Assembly (NCBI RefSeq): GCF_008763945.1
Contig: NZ_VTQH01000003.1
Span: forward strand, 496,001-560,000
Length of the DNA stretch: 64,000 bases
Direction of reading: 5' to 3'
Source of the DNA: Microbacterium testaceum StLB037
Lineage (GTDB): Bacteria; Actinomycetota; Actinomycetes; Actinomycetales; Microbacteriaceae
Positions 18,254-26,270 of the stretch are shown piece after piece. A program made the translations under genes and the position numbers. The notes under the pieces are model-generated. The model was not told the origin of the DNA. It did not search any database and saw nothing but the letters and a program-made list of their open reading frames with translations. The stretch's first letter is position 1. Each line of letters starts with the position of its first letter.

Positions 18254-19507
18254 ATGACCGACACTCCCACCCCGCCCGACGGCTGGTACCCCGACCCCGC
18301 CGGTGGCGGCGGTCTGCGCCGATGGAACGGCACCGGCTGGACCGATGAGGTGCGCTCAGCGTCCGGTGAGCCGGTCGTCCCGAGCGTGCCGCACCACGAT
18401 GCCGGGGATTCCGGTGCCGAGGATTCTTCCGCCGGGGCGGAGGCTCACGTCGCGGGCGGTTCGGCGGCGTCCGAGGTCGCATCAGAGCCCCGGCGTGACC
18501 ACGAGTCGACCGAGCACGTCGTGCCGTCGCCCGAGGTGAGCGACGCCCATCGCCACGACTCGACCGGCCGTGACGGCTCCGCCGACCCCGCCTCGTCGCT
18601 CACCGCGTCGGAGCCCGCGGCGCACGAGCCCGCGGCGTCCCTCGGCGCGCAGGAGCCCGCGGCTCACGCGGCGCACGGCTCGGAGGCTTCGCGGGGCGCG
18701 CACGAGCCCGCTGCTCACGCGGCGCACGACTCCGCGGCGACGCCGGCCCCGGGCGACGGGGCAGGCACGGCCGCGGGCGCGAGCATCCCTCCCGTTCCGC
18801 CCGTGACGCCGCCCTCCGCGCCGTCGGCTCCGCCCGCGGCCCCGGCCTACAGTTCGGCCCCTTCCTTCCCGAGCAACCCGACGTACCCCTCCGCCCCCGC
18901 CTACGGCGCGGGTGCGGCAGCGGCCGGCGCAGCCTACGGCTCCGCGCCGGGCTACCCGAGCGCGTCTCCTGTCTCGTACGACGCTGAGCCTCGCCGCGAC
19001 ATCAAGACCAACACGGTCTGGGTGTGGCTGCTGGTCTTCCTGCCGCTGCTCAGTGTGCTCGGCGTGGTGATGTTCGACTGGTCGTCGTACATCCGCGACT
19101 CCTTCTACGCCGGGGTGTACTCCTACGAGTCCGGCGACACGTCGGTGGCCGGGACGACCTCCGCGACCACGCTGATCACCGTGGTGTCGTCCGTGGTGTC
19201 GCTGGTGGTGTCGGCCCTGACGGTGCTGTTCGCCTTCCTCGACTGGCGTCAGCTGCGCGCACGGGGCGTCGATCGTCCGTTCCACTGGGCCTGGAGCTTC
19301 TTCGTGCTCGCGATCGGGTCGGGACTGGTGTACATCATCGGTCGCGGCGTCATCCTGCGACGCCGGACCGGCTCGGGCCTCGCCCCGATCTGGGCCTCGA
19401 TCGCGGTCAACGTCGTCGCGGTCATCGCACTGATCGTCTGGGCCGTGGTGCTGATCGCGCAGGTCGCGAATCTCGTCAGCGAGTTCTCCCGCACGTACGG
19501 GTACTGA
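18254..19507 (+). CDS. DUF2510 domain membrane protein with Ala/His/Pro-rich linker
   Basis: A 417-residue protein with three parts. Residues 1-35 are a DUF2510 motif ('PDGWYPDPAGGGGLRRWNG', 'GWTDEV'), a Trp-rich module common on actinobacterial membrane proteins. Residues 40-240 are disordered, with imperfect repeats around 'AHEPAA' and later Pro/Ala/Tyr-rich stretches. Four transmembrane segments follow from about residue 255 to 405. The function is unknown. It starts at ATG 18254 after 'caggggaaacgac', and a hairpin follows the stop. Confidence 0.85.
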   Translation: MTDTPTPPDGWYPDPAGGGGLRRWNGTGWTDEVRSASGEPVVPSVPHHDAGDSGAEDSSAGAEAHVAGGSAASEVASEPRRDHESTEHVVPSPEVSDAHRHDSTGRDGSADPASSLTASEPAAHEPAASLGAQEPAAHAAHGSEASRGAHEPAAHAAHDSAATPAPGDGAGTAAGASIPPVPPVTPPSAPSAPPAAPAYSSAPSFPSNPTYPSAPAYGAGAAAAGAAYGSAPGYPSASPVSYDAEPRRDIKTNTVWVWLLVFLPLLSVLGVVMFDWSSYIRDSFYAGVYSYESGDTSVAGTTSATTLITVVSSVVSLVVSALTVLFAFLDWRQLRARGVDRPFHWAWSFFVLAIGSGLVYIIGRGVILRRRTGSGLAPIWASIAVNVVAVIALIVWAVVLIAQVANLVSEFSRTYGY

Positions 19508-19514
19508 CCCCGGC

Positions 19515-19547
19515 GGGGGCGCCGTCGGACCGTCCGTCGGCGCCCCC
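19515..19547 (+). terminator. hairpin after the DUF2510 gene
   Basis: Inverted repeat 19515-19529 / 19533-19547 (15 bp with one mismatch), tiny loop, followed by 'tcctgctct'. It starts 7 bases after the stop codon. Confidence 0.7.
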
Positions 19548-19673
19548 TCCTGCTCTCCATGACGTCGTGTGACGCCGTGTTCCGTTCCGCGACAGCGAGG
19601 GCCGTGGCATCCGTGGACCGGCATACGCTCCTCGGACCGACGCCCGATGTCGGTTCTGCCGGGGAGGCCACGC

Positions 19674-20339
19674 ATGTCCACACCATCCATCGCTCAGCAG
19701 GTCGACGACTTCAACGTCGGCTTCGAATCGCAGATCGGCGACCGCCTGGCCGCCGTGTTCTCCGAGGAGCAGAGCACCCTTCGCGCGGCCGGCACGCCGA
19801 CCGGAGCGCTCGCCGAAGGCGACCTCGCGCCCGACGCGGAACTCCGCACCGCCGACGGTCGGACGCTGACGTTCGGGTCGCTTCTCGGCGAGGCCGTGAC
19901 CGTGGTCGTGTTCTACCGCGGCGCGTGGTGCCCGTACTGCAGCATCACGCTGCGCACCTACCAGCAGGACCTTCTGCCGGCGCTGGAGGAGCGGGGCGCG
20001 CAGCTCGTCGCGATCTCCCCTCAGACCGCCGACGGCACCGCGCAGAGTCAGGACAACGGCGCGCTCGGCTTCACGGTCCTCTCCGATCCCGGTAACGTCC
20101 TCGCTGACGGGTTCGGCATCGTGACCGAGCCGAGCGGGGAGGCGCAAGACGCGCACACCGAGCTCGGTTTCGCGGTCTCGGACAGCAACGCCGACGACAC
20201 GGCTCGAGTGCCCTTTCCGTCGGTCTACGTGATCGATCCGGACGGACGCATCCGCTTCGCGGACATCCACGTCGACTACACCTCGCGCACCGAGGTCGAC
20301 GATATCATCGCCGCCGTCGACCGCCTCGACGAGAGCTGA
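19674..20339 (+). CDS. peroxiredoxin-like (AhpC/TSA, thioredoxin-fold) protein
   Basis: Thioredoxin-fold redox protein of 221 residues, of the peroxiredoxin-like AhpC/TSA class. The active site reads 'FYRGAWCPYCSITLRTY', so it has a CxxC pair where classical 2-Cys peroxiredoxins have a single peroxidatic Cys with Thr. An N-terminal helical region of about 60 residues precedes the fold. Later landmarks are 'AISPQTADGTAQS' and 'PSVYVIDPDGRIRF'. The ATG at 19674 follows ggggagg (19661-19667). Reduction of peroxides is the family expectation; the electron donor is not evident. Confidence 0.88.
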   Translation: MSTPSIAQQVDDFNVGFESQIGDRLAAVFSEEQSTLRAAGTPTGALAEGDLAPDAELRTADGRTLTFGSLLGEAVTVVVFYRGAWCPYCSITLRTYQQDLLPALEERGAQLVAISPQTADGTAQSQDNGALGFTVLSDPGNVLADGFGIVTEPSGEAQDAHTELGFAVSDSNADDTARVPFPSVYVIDPDGRIRFADIHVDYTSRTEVDDIIAAVDRLDES

Positions 20340-20701
20340 GCACCGGGCGGGCGCCGAGGTCGCCCGCGCGCGTCGGCGCCAACGTCGACTCGCGTCCCGG
20401 CGGCGCCCGGTGGCGCCCGGTGGCGCCGCTGGCCCGTGCCCCCTCTCGAGAATCGCGAGACTGCATCTCGGTTGCAGGCTGCGGCGGTTTTGTGAGCGAG
20501 GTGCAATCTCGGCGCAAGAGCGGGCCGCGAAAAGCGATGGCGCCGGGACGCCCCAGCTTCAGGGCGCCCCGGCGCGCGTCGTCCCGCCAGCCGCCCGGCG
20601 CGAGACGACCCGGCGCGGGGAACGGTACAGCGACGGGCGGCTCAGCATCGCGCGGGCACCCCCGGGGCGCGCGGCGGCGGGCTGGCGCAGCGGGGACCGG
20701 C
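20340..20701. repeat. gene-free region with palindromic repeat (family A) and GC-rich short repeats
   Basis: About 360 bases without a credible gene. A 10-base unit ggcgcccggt is repeated in tandem at 20402-20421. At 20454-20512 an imperfect palindrome has left arm cgcgagactgcatctcg and right arm cgaggtgcaatctcgg. The left arm recurs exactly, inverted, at 35912-35928. I see no promoter or RNA gene. Confidence 0.6.
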
Positions 20702-21904
20702 TCAGCGGCGACGCACCGCGCGCACCGCGTCGAGGAGGGCGTGAGCGGTGTCGTCCTTCGACCCCGTCGTCGTCGCGACGACCTCGCCCGTGGCATCCAC
20801 GATCGTGAGGGCGTTCTCGGCGGTCTCGAAACCGCGGGTCCACCCCACGGCGTTGGCCGCGAGCAGATCGACACCCTTGCGGGCCGCTTTGGCGCGGGCG
20901 CGCTCGAGCAGTTCGGCGTCGTCAGCGACCGTCTCGGCCGCGAAGGCGACGATCGTCTGCCCCTCGCGGCGGGCGGACACCAGCCCCGCGACGATGTCTC
21001 GGTTCTCGCGGAGCTCGAGGGTGAGACCGCCGGGAGAGTCCTGCTTGCGGAGCTTGTCCTCCGACACCGCGGCCACGGAGTAATCGGCGACCGCCGCTGC
21101 CATGACGATGACATCCGCGTCGGGGGCGACGGCATCCATCGCCCCTCCGAGTTCGTCGGCGGTCCCGGCGACGATGAGGTCGACACGGGGATCGGGGCGG
21201 ACGTCGGCGTCGAGGTGCGCGGCGACGAGCGTCACGCGGGCGCCGCGATCGGCGGCTGCACGGGCGATCGCCACACCCTGCCTGCCGCTCGAGCGGTTGC
21301 CGAGGAAGCGCACGGGGTCGATCGGCTCGCGCGTGCCGCCAGCGCTCACGACGATCGCCAGCCCCTCGAGGTCGCGCGGCCGTTCGACCAGGGCGAGGGC
21401 GGCGGCGACGATCTCCTCGGGTTCCGACATGCGCCCGGGCCCTGAGTCTCCGCCGGTCAGGACGCCGTCGGCCGGTCCGACGACGTGCACGCCGCGGGCG
21501 CGCAGGACGTCCATGTTGTGAACGGTGGCCGGATGCCGCCACATCTCGGTGTGCATCGCGGGGGCGACGACAACCGGGGCGGTCGTCGCGAGCAGCGTGG
21601 TGCCCAGGAGATCGGATGCCAACCCCGCCGTCATCGACGCGAGGGTGTTCGCGGTCGCGGGAGCCACGATGACGAGGTCGGCAGACTGGCCGAGCGCGAC
21701 GTGGCGGACGCGCGCGACGTCGTCGTGCACCGAGGTCGTCACGGGGTTGCGGCTGAGCGCCTCCCACGTCGGCAGGCCGACGAAACGCAGCGCGTCCTCG
21801 GTGGGGATGACGTGCACGTCGTGCCCCGCCTTCACCAGCAGGCGCACGAGGCTCACGGTCTTGTAGGCGGCGATGCCCCCGGTCACTCCCACGACGACGA
21901 ACAT
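20702..21904 (-). CDS. coaBC: bifunctional phosphopantothenoylcysteine decarboxylase / phosphopantothenate-cysteine ligase
   Basis: Two consecutive steps of coenzyme A synthesis: joining cysteine to 4'-phosphopantothenate (CoaB) and decarboxylating the product (CoaC, FMN-dependent). The 400 residues from ATG 21904 begin with the flavoprotein domain ('VVVGVTGGIAAYKTVSLVR', 'PAMHTEMWRHPAT'), followed from about residue 185 by CoaB with 'VSAGGTREPIDPVRFLGN' and 'SSGRQGVAIA'. The length is that of the usual fused enzyme. It stands alone, facing the family A repeat region at its 3' end. Confidence 0.94.
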   Translation of the reverse strand: MFVVVGVTGGIAAYKTVSLVRLLVKAGHDVHVIPTEDALRFVGLPTWEALSRNPVTTSVHDDVARVRHVALGQSADLVIVAPATANTLASMTAGLASDLLGTTLLATTAPVVVAPAMHTEMWRHPATVHNMDVLRARGVHVVGPADGVLTGGDSGPGRMSEPEEIVAAALALVERPRDLEGLAIVVSAGGTREPIDPVRFLGNRSSGRQGVAIARAAADRGARVTLVAAHLDADVRPDPRVDLIVAGTADELGGAMDAVAPDADVIVMAAAVADYSVAAVSEDKLRKQDSPGGLTLELRENRDIVAGLVSARREGQTIVAFAAETVADDAELLERARAKAARKGVDLLAANAVGWTRGFETAENALTIVDATGEVVATTTGSKDDTAHALLDAVRAVRRR

Positions 21905-22100
21905 CGCTCCAGTCTTCCAGGTCGGTGTCCGCGGCGGGGCGGGCGGTGCGACCAGAACAGGGGGACGCGTCGAGGACAGGGGATGATGACGCCGAGCGGC
22001 CTGTTTCGGTGCCGCCTCCTGTTCTCGCGACGGGCGCCGCTCGCCCCCGCCCGCCCGGACGCCCGCCCCGCCCGTCCCCGGCGCGGGTAGCGTTGTCGGA

Positions 22101-22865
22101 ATGTGCACGGTCGTGATCGACGTCCCCGCCGCCCCCGGCGAACCGGTGCGGGTGCTCGCCGTCCGCGACGAGGACCGCGACCGCCCGTGGCGCGGCATCG
22201 GCCCCTGGTGGCCCGAGCGCGACGGGGTCGTCGGCGTGCGCGACGACCGCGCGGGCGGAGCGTGGCTCGCCATCGACCCGAGCGGACCCCGACTCGCGGT
22301 CCTGCTCAATCGCGAAGACCTCTCCGACCGTCGCGACGACGAGGTCGTCAGCCGGGGCAGTGTTCCCCTCGACGCGGTGGGTGCCGGCATCCCGAATCGT
22401 CCTGCCACCCGCGGCTTCAATCTCGTGGAGGTGGATGCCACGGGGGCGCACCTCGTGGAGTGGGACGGCCTCGAGTCCCGCCGCACGCCGCTGACCCCCG
22501 GTACCCACATGGTCGCGCATCACGCGGTCGACGACCCGGGTACCCCGCGCATCGCGCGCTGGCTCGGGGCGTTCCGTGAGGCGGGCCTGGCGGCCGGATC
22601 CGATTGGTGGATGCCATGGCTCGGCGTGATCGAGAAGGCGACGCACGAGCCCGAGGCGTCTGTTCTGCGCCGCGACGCCCACGATGGGCTCGTGCTCGAG
22701 TCGCTCCTGGTCTGCGTCGCGAGCATCGGGCCCGACGGCGTGGACGTGCGCGAGGCGACGCTCGCCGAACCGGGACGGTGGGATGACGGCCTCGTCGCGG
22801 GCCTGCGTGAGCGCGTCGCTCTCGCGCCTCCGACCGAGGCCGCCCGTACCGGAGCGCCGCAGTAG
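22101..22865 (+). CDS. NRDE (TANGO2-like) family protein
   Basis: Protein of 254 residues of the NRDE/TANGO2 family, starting with the conserved N-terminal Cys (MCTVVIDV). This Cys is the presumed nucleophile of this Ntn-hydrolase-like fold. Further family features are 'LAVRDEDRDRPWRGIGPWW', in the position of the NRDE motif, and 'GGAWLAIDPSGPRLAVLLN'. The biochemical role is uncertain; eukaryotic TANGO2 has been linked to lipid and haem handling. It ends 14 bases before tRNA-Arg. Confidence 0.8.
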   Translation: MCTVVIDVPAAPGEPVRVLAVRDEDRDRPWRGIGPWWPERDGVVGVRDDRAGGAWLAIDPSGPRLAVLLNREDLSDRRDDEVVSRGSVPLDAVGAGIPNRPATRGFNLVEVDATGAHLVEWDGLESRRTPLTPGTHMVAHHAVDDPGTPRIARWLGAFREAGLAAGSDWWMPWLGVIEKATHEPEASVLRRDAHDGLVLESLLVCVASIGPDGVDVREATLAEPGRWDDGLVAGLRERVALAPPTEAARTGAPQ

Positions 22866-22879
22866 GCTGTGGTGATCCC

Positions 22880-22955
22880 GCCTCCGTAGCTCAGGGGATA
22901 GAGCGCCGCACTCCTAACGCGGGCGTCGCAGGTTCGAATCCTGTCGGGGGCACCA
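22880..22955 (+). tRNA. tRNA-Arg (anticodon CCT)
   Basis: A cloverleaf can be drawn by hand: acceptor gcctccg / cgggggc, D-arm gctc...gagc, anticodon loop ctcctaa giving CCT (reads AGG), T-arm with ggttcgaatc, discriminator A and an encoded CCA at 22953-22955. One A.C pair closes the anticodon stem. Confidence 0.95.
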
Positions 22956-23384
22956 CCTTTCGCGTCATCGCCGGATGTGCGGCCGAGCCGCGTGCCGCCG
23001 GTGTCCTCCGCCATCGCGCGCGTGCCGACTTCTGCGCTGGGCAGCCGCGCCCCGGCGCGTTTCAACGCGCGATACCGCCCCGGCCCCGCCCGGTCGCGCG
23101 GCCCGCCCCGCTGCCGCCGCGCGAGATCACATGATCCGCACGAGATGACGTGGCCGCACGCCCGGATTGCGCATGATCTCGGACGGGACGTGTGATTTCG
23201 GGGGTGCCCCCCGGGGGCACGCTCGCGCCGCTCCCGCGCGCCAGTCCGGTCTCCGCAGAAGCCCCGCCCCCGCGACCGTTGCCTCCGCCGCCCCGCCCGT
23301 GGCATGATTACTGAACGATCGGTCGGAAAACCTCGGAGTCGAGGTGGACCAGCCCCGCCAGAGTCGGCGGGGGAGAGGAAGACA
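22956..23384. repeat. gene-free region with palindromic repeat (family B)
   Basis: About 430 bases between tRNA-Arg and the phenylacetate operon. At 23121-23200 an imperfect palindrome has left arm cgagatcacatgatccgc and a right arm that is a degenerate inverted copy ('gatctcggacgggacg', 'gtgatttcg'). A close relative lies at 62524-62612. The region ends in the operator and promoter of the first paa operon. No gene is apparent. Confidence 0.6.
23308..23330. promoter_or_regulatory. putative TetR-type (PaaR) operator of the first paa operon
   Basis: The 17-base word ttactgaacgatcggtc, palindromic around cgatcg, is repeated exactly before the second paa operon (31055-31071). It lies 55 bases before the thiolase start. 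PaaR of other actinobacteria binds such palindromes and is released by phenylacetyl-CoA; assignment to PaaR is inference, since no regulator gene is in the window. Confidence 0.65.
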
Positions 23385-24575
23385 ATGGCGAACGCGTTTC
23401 TCACTGGCGGTGCGCGCACCCCGGTCGGTCGGTACGGCGGGGCTCTGGCATCCGTTCGTCCCGATGATCTGGCGGCGCTGGTCGTCGGCGAAGCCGTGGC
23501 ACGCGCGGGCGTTCCGGCCGAGGCGATCGACGAGGTCATCCTCGGGGCCGCGAACCAGGCCGGTGAGGACAACCGCAACGTCGCGCGCATGGCGGTGCTG
23601 CTCGCGGGGCTTCCCGACACCATCCCCGGTCTCACCGTCAACCGCCTCTGCGCCTCGGGCATGAGCGCGATCGCGCTCGCGGCTCAGGCGATCCGCGCGG
23701 GAGATGCCGACGTCATCGTCGCCGGCGGCGTCGAGTCGATGACCCGCGCGCCCTGGGTGCAGGCGAAGCCCGAGAAGGCGTGGGCGAAGCCCGGTGCGAC
23801 GTTCGACACCTCCATCGGCTGGCGCTTCACCAACCCGCGACTCGCCGCTCGCGACAAGGCCACCTATGCCATGCCCGAGACGGCCGAAGAGGTCGCGCGG
23901 GTCGACGGGATCTCGAGGGCGGATGCCGATGCCTTCGCGCTCCGCAGCCACGAGCGGGCGATTCGGGCACAGGATGCCGGGCACTTCCGCGACGAGATCG
24001 TCGCCGTCGAGACTGCACGGGGCCTCATCGACACCGATGAGGGACCGCGCCGCGACACCTCGATCGACGCGCTCGCGGGGCTCCGGTCCGTCGTGAAGGG
24101 CGGCGAGGTCGTGACGGCGGGCAACTCCAGCTCGCTCAACGACGGGGCCTCGGCCATCGTGGTTGCGAGCGCCGAGGCCGTCGAGCGCTACGGCCTGCGC
24201 CCCCGCGCGCGGATCGTCGCACACGCCTCCGCGGCTCTCGCCCCCGAGATCATGGGGCTCGGCCCGGTGCCGGCGACCGAGAAGGCCCTCGCGAAGGCCG
24301 GGCTCTCGGCATCCGACCTCGGCGCCGTCGAACTCAACGAGGCGTTCGCCTCGCAGTCGCTGGCGTGCATGCGGCGCCTGGGACTCGACCCCGAGATCGT
24401 CAACGCCGACGGCGGGGCGATCGCCCTGGGTCACCCGCTGGGGTCGAGCGGGTCGCGCCTGCTCGTGACGCTGCTCGGACGCCTCGAGCGCGAGGGCGCG
24501 CGCTACGGTCTGGCGACGATGTGCGTCGGCGTCGGCCAGGGCACGGCGATGATCGTGGAGCGGATCGATGGCTGA
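23385..24575 (+). CDS. paaJ: acetyl-CoA acyltransferase (3-oxoadipyl-CoA thiolase type)
   Basis: Thiolase of 396 residues, by context the enzyme splitting 3-oxoadipyl-CoA (and the dehydrosuberyl analogue) into acetyl-CoA units at the end of the phenylacetate pathway. The nucleophile is Cys89 in 'NRLCASGMSAIALA', the His is in 'IALGHPLGSSG', and the second Cys in 'TMCVGVGQGTAMIVE'. The ATG at 23385 follows ggagagg. The last 8 bases overlap the hydratase gene. Paralogous thiolases of beta-oxidation look alike, so the symbol rests on the operon. The TetR-type palindrome upstream suggests induction by a pathway CoA ester. Confidence 0.85.
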   Translation: MANAFLTGGARTPVGRYGGALASVRPDDLAALVVGEAVARAGVPAEAIDEVILGAANQAGEDNRNVARMAVLLAGLPDTIPGLTVNRLCASGMSAIALAAQAIRAGDADVIVAGGVESMTRAPWVQAKPEKAWAKPGATFDTSIGWRFTNPRLAARDKATYAMPETAEEVARVDGISRADADAFALRSHERAIRAQDAGHFRDEIVAVETARGLIDTDEGPRRDTSIDALAGLRSVVKGGEVVTAGNSSSLNDGASAIVVASAEAVERYGLRPRARIVAHASAALAPEIMGLGPVPATEKALAKAGLSASDLGAVELNEAFASQSLACMRRLGLDPEIVNADGGAIALGHPLGSSGSRLLVTLLGRLEREGARYGLATMCVGVGQGTAMIVERIDG

Positions 24576-25380
24576 GTCGACGCAGGTCCCTGCGCCCGTC
24601 GACGAGACCGGTACCCGCGACGCCCCGGCACGTGCAGTCATGGGTGCCCCGCGCATCCGCATCGACGCCACCGACGACCGGGTCGTCGCGACCCTCGACC
24701 GTTCCGAGGTCCGCAACGCGATCGATCAGGCGATGGTCGACGAGTTGCACGCCCTGTGCGCCGAGCTCGAGGAGCGCCCGCGCACGCTCATCCTCACCGG
24801 TGCGGGCGGCATCTTCGCCGCGGGAGCCGACATCGCGCAGCTCCGCGACCGGACGGGCGACGACGCGCGCCGGGGGATCAACGCCACCGTCTTCGACCGC
24901 ATCCGTCACCTGCCGATGCCCGTCATCGCCGCCGTCGACGGCTTCGCCCTGGGCGGGGGAGCCGAACTCGCGTACGCCGCCGACATCCGCCTCGGCACCC
25001 CGCGCGTGCGCTTCGGCAACCCGGAACCCGGCCTCGGTATCATCGCCGCCGCCGGAGCCACCTGGCGTCTGCCCGAGATCGTCGGCCATGCCCGCGCGAG
25101 CGAGCTGCTGCTCACCGCCCGCGTGATCGACGCCGACGAGGCGCTGGCCTGGGGACTGGTGTCGAGTCTTCACGAGCCCGACGATCTGCTCGCCGCGGCC
25201 CACGCGACCGCTGACCGCATCGCCGCCAACTCCGCGCGCGCCACGATCCTCACCAAGCGCGCGCTGCTCGCACCCCGCGCCGCCCACCCCGCGATCGACG
25301 GCGAGCTCCAGGCCGAGCTGTTCGACAGCACCGACAAGCGCGCCCGCATGACCGCGTTCCTCGAGAGGAAGACGAGATGA
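24568..25380 (+). CDS. paaF: enoyl-CoA hydratase/isomerase (PaaF-like)
   Basis: Crotonase-fold enzyme, 270 residues, likely hydrating 2,3-dehydroadipyl-CoA in the lower phenylacetate pathway. The oxyanion-hole segments are 'GIFAAGADIAQL' and 'DGFALGGGAELAYAADI', and the first catalytic Glu position is in 'FGNPEPGLGIIAAAG'. An N-terminal extension of about 25 polar residues precedes the fold, with a second possible start at Met25. It overlaps the thiolase gene by 8 bases and the dehydrogenase by 4 (ATGA). Choosing paaF over paaG rests on position only. Confidence 0.78.
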   Translation: MAESTQVPAPVDETGTRDAPARAVMGAPRIRIDATDDRVVATLDRSEVRNAIDQAMVDELHALCAELEERPRTLILTGAGGIFAAGADIAQLRDRTGDDARRGINATVFDRIRHLPMPVIAAVDGFALGGGAELAYAADIRLGTPRVRFGNPEPGLGIIAAAGATWRLPEIVGHARASELLLTARVIDADEALAWGLVSSLHEPDDLLAAAHATADRIAANSARATILTKRALLAPRAAHPAIDGELQAELFDSTDKRARMTAFLERKTR

Positions 25381-26270
25381 CCGTCCCCGAGACCACGACC
25401 GAGCCCGCCGCCGCGAACGCCGGCGTCCCGGCATCCGTCCCCGCCGTCGTGGGCGTTCTCGGCGGAGGCCGCATGGGAGCGGGAATCGCGCACGCGTTCC
25501 TGCTCGCCGGAGCCCGCGTGCACGTCGTCGAGCGCGACGCCGAAGCCGCCACCACCGCTCGGGAGCGCATCGAGACGGCCCTCGCGCGTTCCGCGCAGAA
25601 GGGCATCGAGATCCCGGATGCCGGGACCCTCGCGACCGGCACCGACACCGGAGCGTTCGCCGAGGCGGGCCTCGTGGTCGAGGCCGTGCCCGAGGATCGC
25701 GACCTCAAGCTCGACGCCCTCGCGCGGATCGAGGAAGCGGTGCAGGGCGACGCTGTCGTGGCATCCAACACCTCCTCCATCTCGATCGACGCGCTCGGCG
25801 CCTCGCTCGCCCGGCCCGACCGGTTCCTCGGTCTGCACTTCTTCAACCCCGTGCCGGCGTCGGCGCTGGTCGAGGTCGTCGTCGGCGAGCGGACCGACGC
25901 GGGGGTGGTCGATCAGGCGACGCGCTGGGTCGAGGCGATCGGCAAGACCGCGGTGCTCGTGCGCGATGCGCCCGGGTTCGCGTCGAGCCGCCTGGGGGTG
26001 GCGCTCGGGCTCGAGGCGATCCGCATGCTCGAAGAGGGCGTCGCCACCGCGCACGACATCGACACGGCGATGGAGCTGGGCTATCGGCATCCCGTGGGCC
26101 CTCTCCGCACCACCGACATCGTCGGACTGGATGTGCGCCTGGGCATCGCGGAAGAACTCGAGCGCGCGTTTGGTGCGCGCTTCACCCCGCCCGCCTTGCT
26201 GCGCGACCTCGTCGCCCAGGGGCACCTGGGCCGCAAGACCGGCCGCGGATTCTACGAATGGAGCGAATGA
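25377..26270 (+). CDS. paaH: 3-hydroxyacyl-CoA dehydrogenase (PaaH-like)
   Basis: NAD-dependent dehydrogenase, 297 residues, by context oxidising 3-hydroxyadipyl-CoA to 3-oxoadipyl-CoA. The Rossmann motif is 'VVGVLGGGRMGAGIAHAF'; the catalytic His region is 'RFLGLHFFNPVPASALVEVV' and the second domain carries 'MELGYRHPVGPLRTTDIVGL'. The single-domain length matches stand-alone PaaH/Hbd. ATGA overlaps at both ends tie it to the hydratase and to paaZ. Confidence 0.88.
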   Translation: MTVPETTTEPAAANAGVPASVPAVVGVLGGGRMGAGIAHAFLLAGARVHVVERDAEAATTARERIETALARSAQKGIEIPDAGTLATGTDTGAFAEAGLVVEAVPEDRDLKLDALARIEEAVQGDAVVASNTSSISIDALGASLARPDRFLGLHFFNPVPASALVEVVVGERTDAGVVDQATRWVEAIGKTAVLVRDAPGFASSRLGVALGLEAIRMLEEGVATAHDIDTAMELGYRHPVGPLRTTDIVGLDVRLGIAEELERAFGARFTPPALLRDLVAQGHLGRKTGRGFYEWSE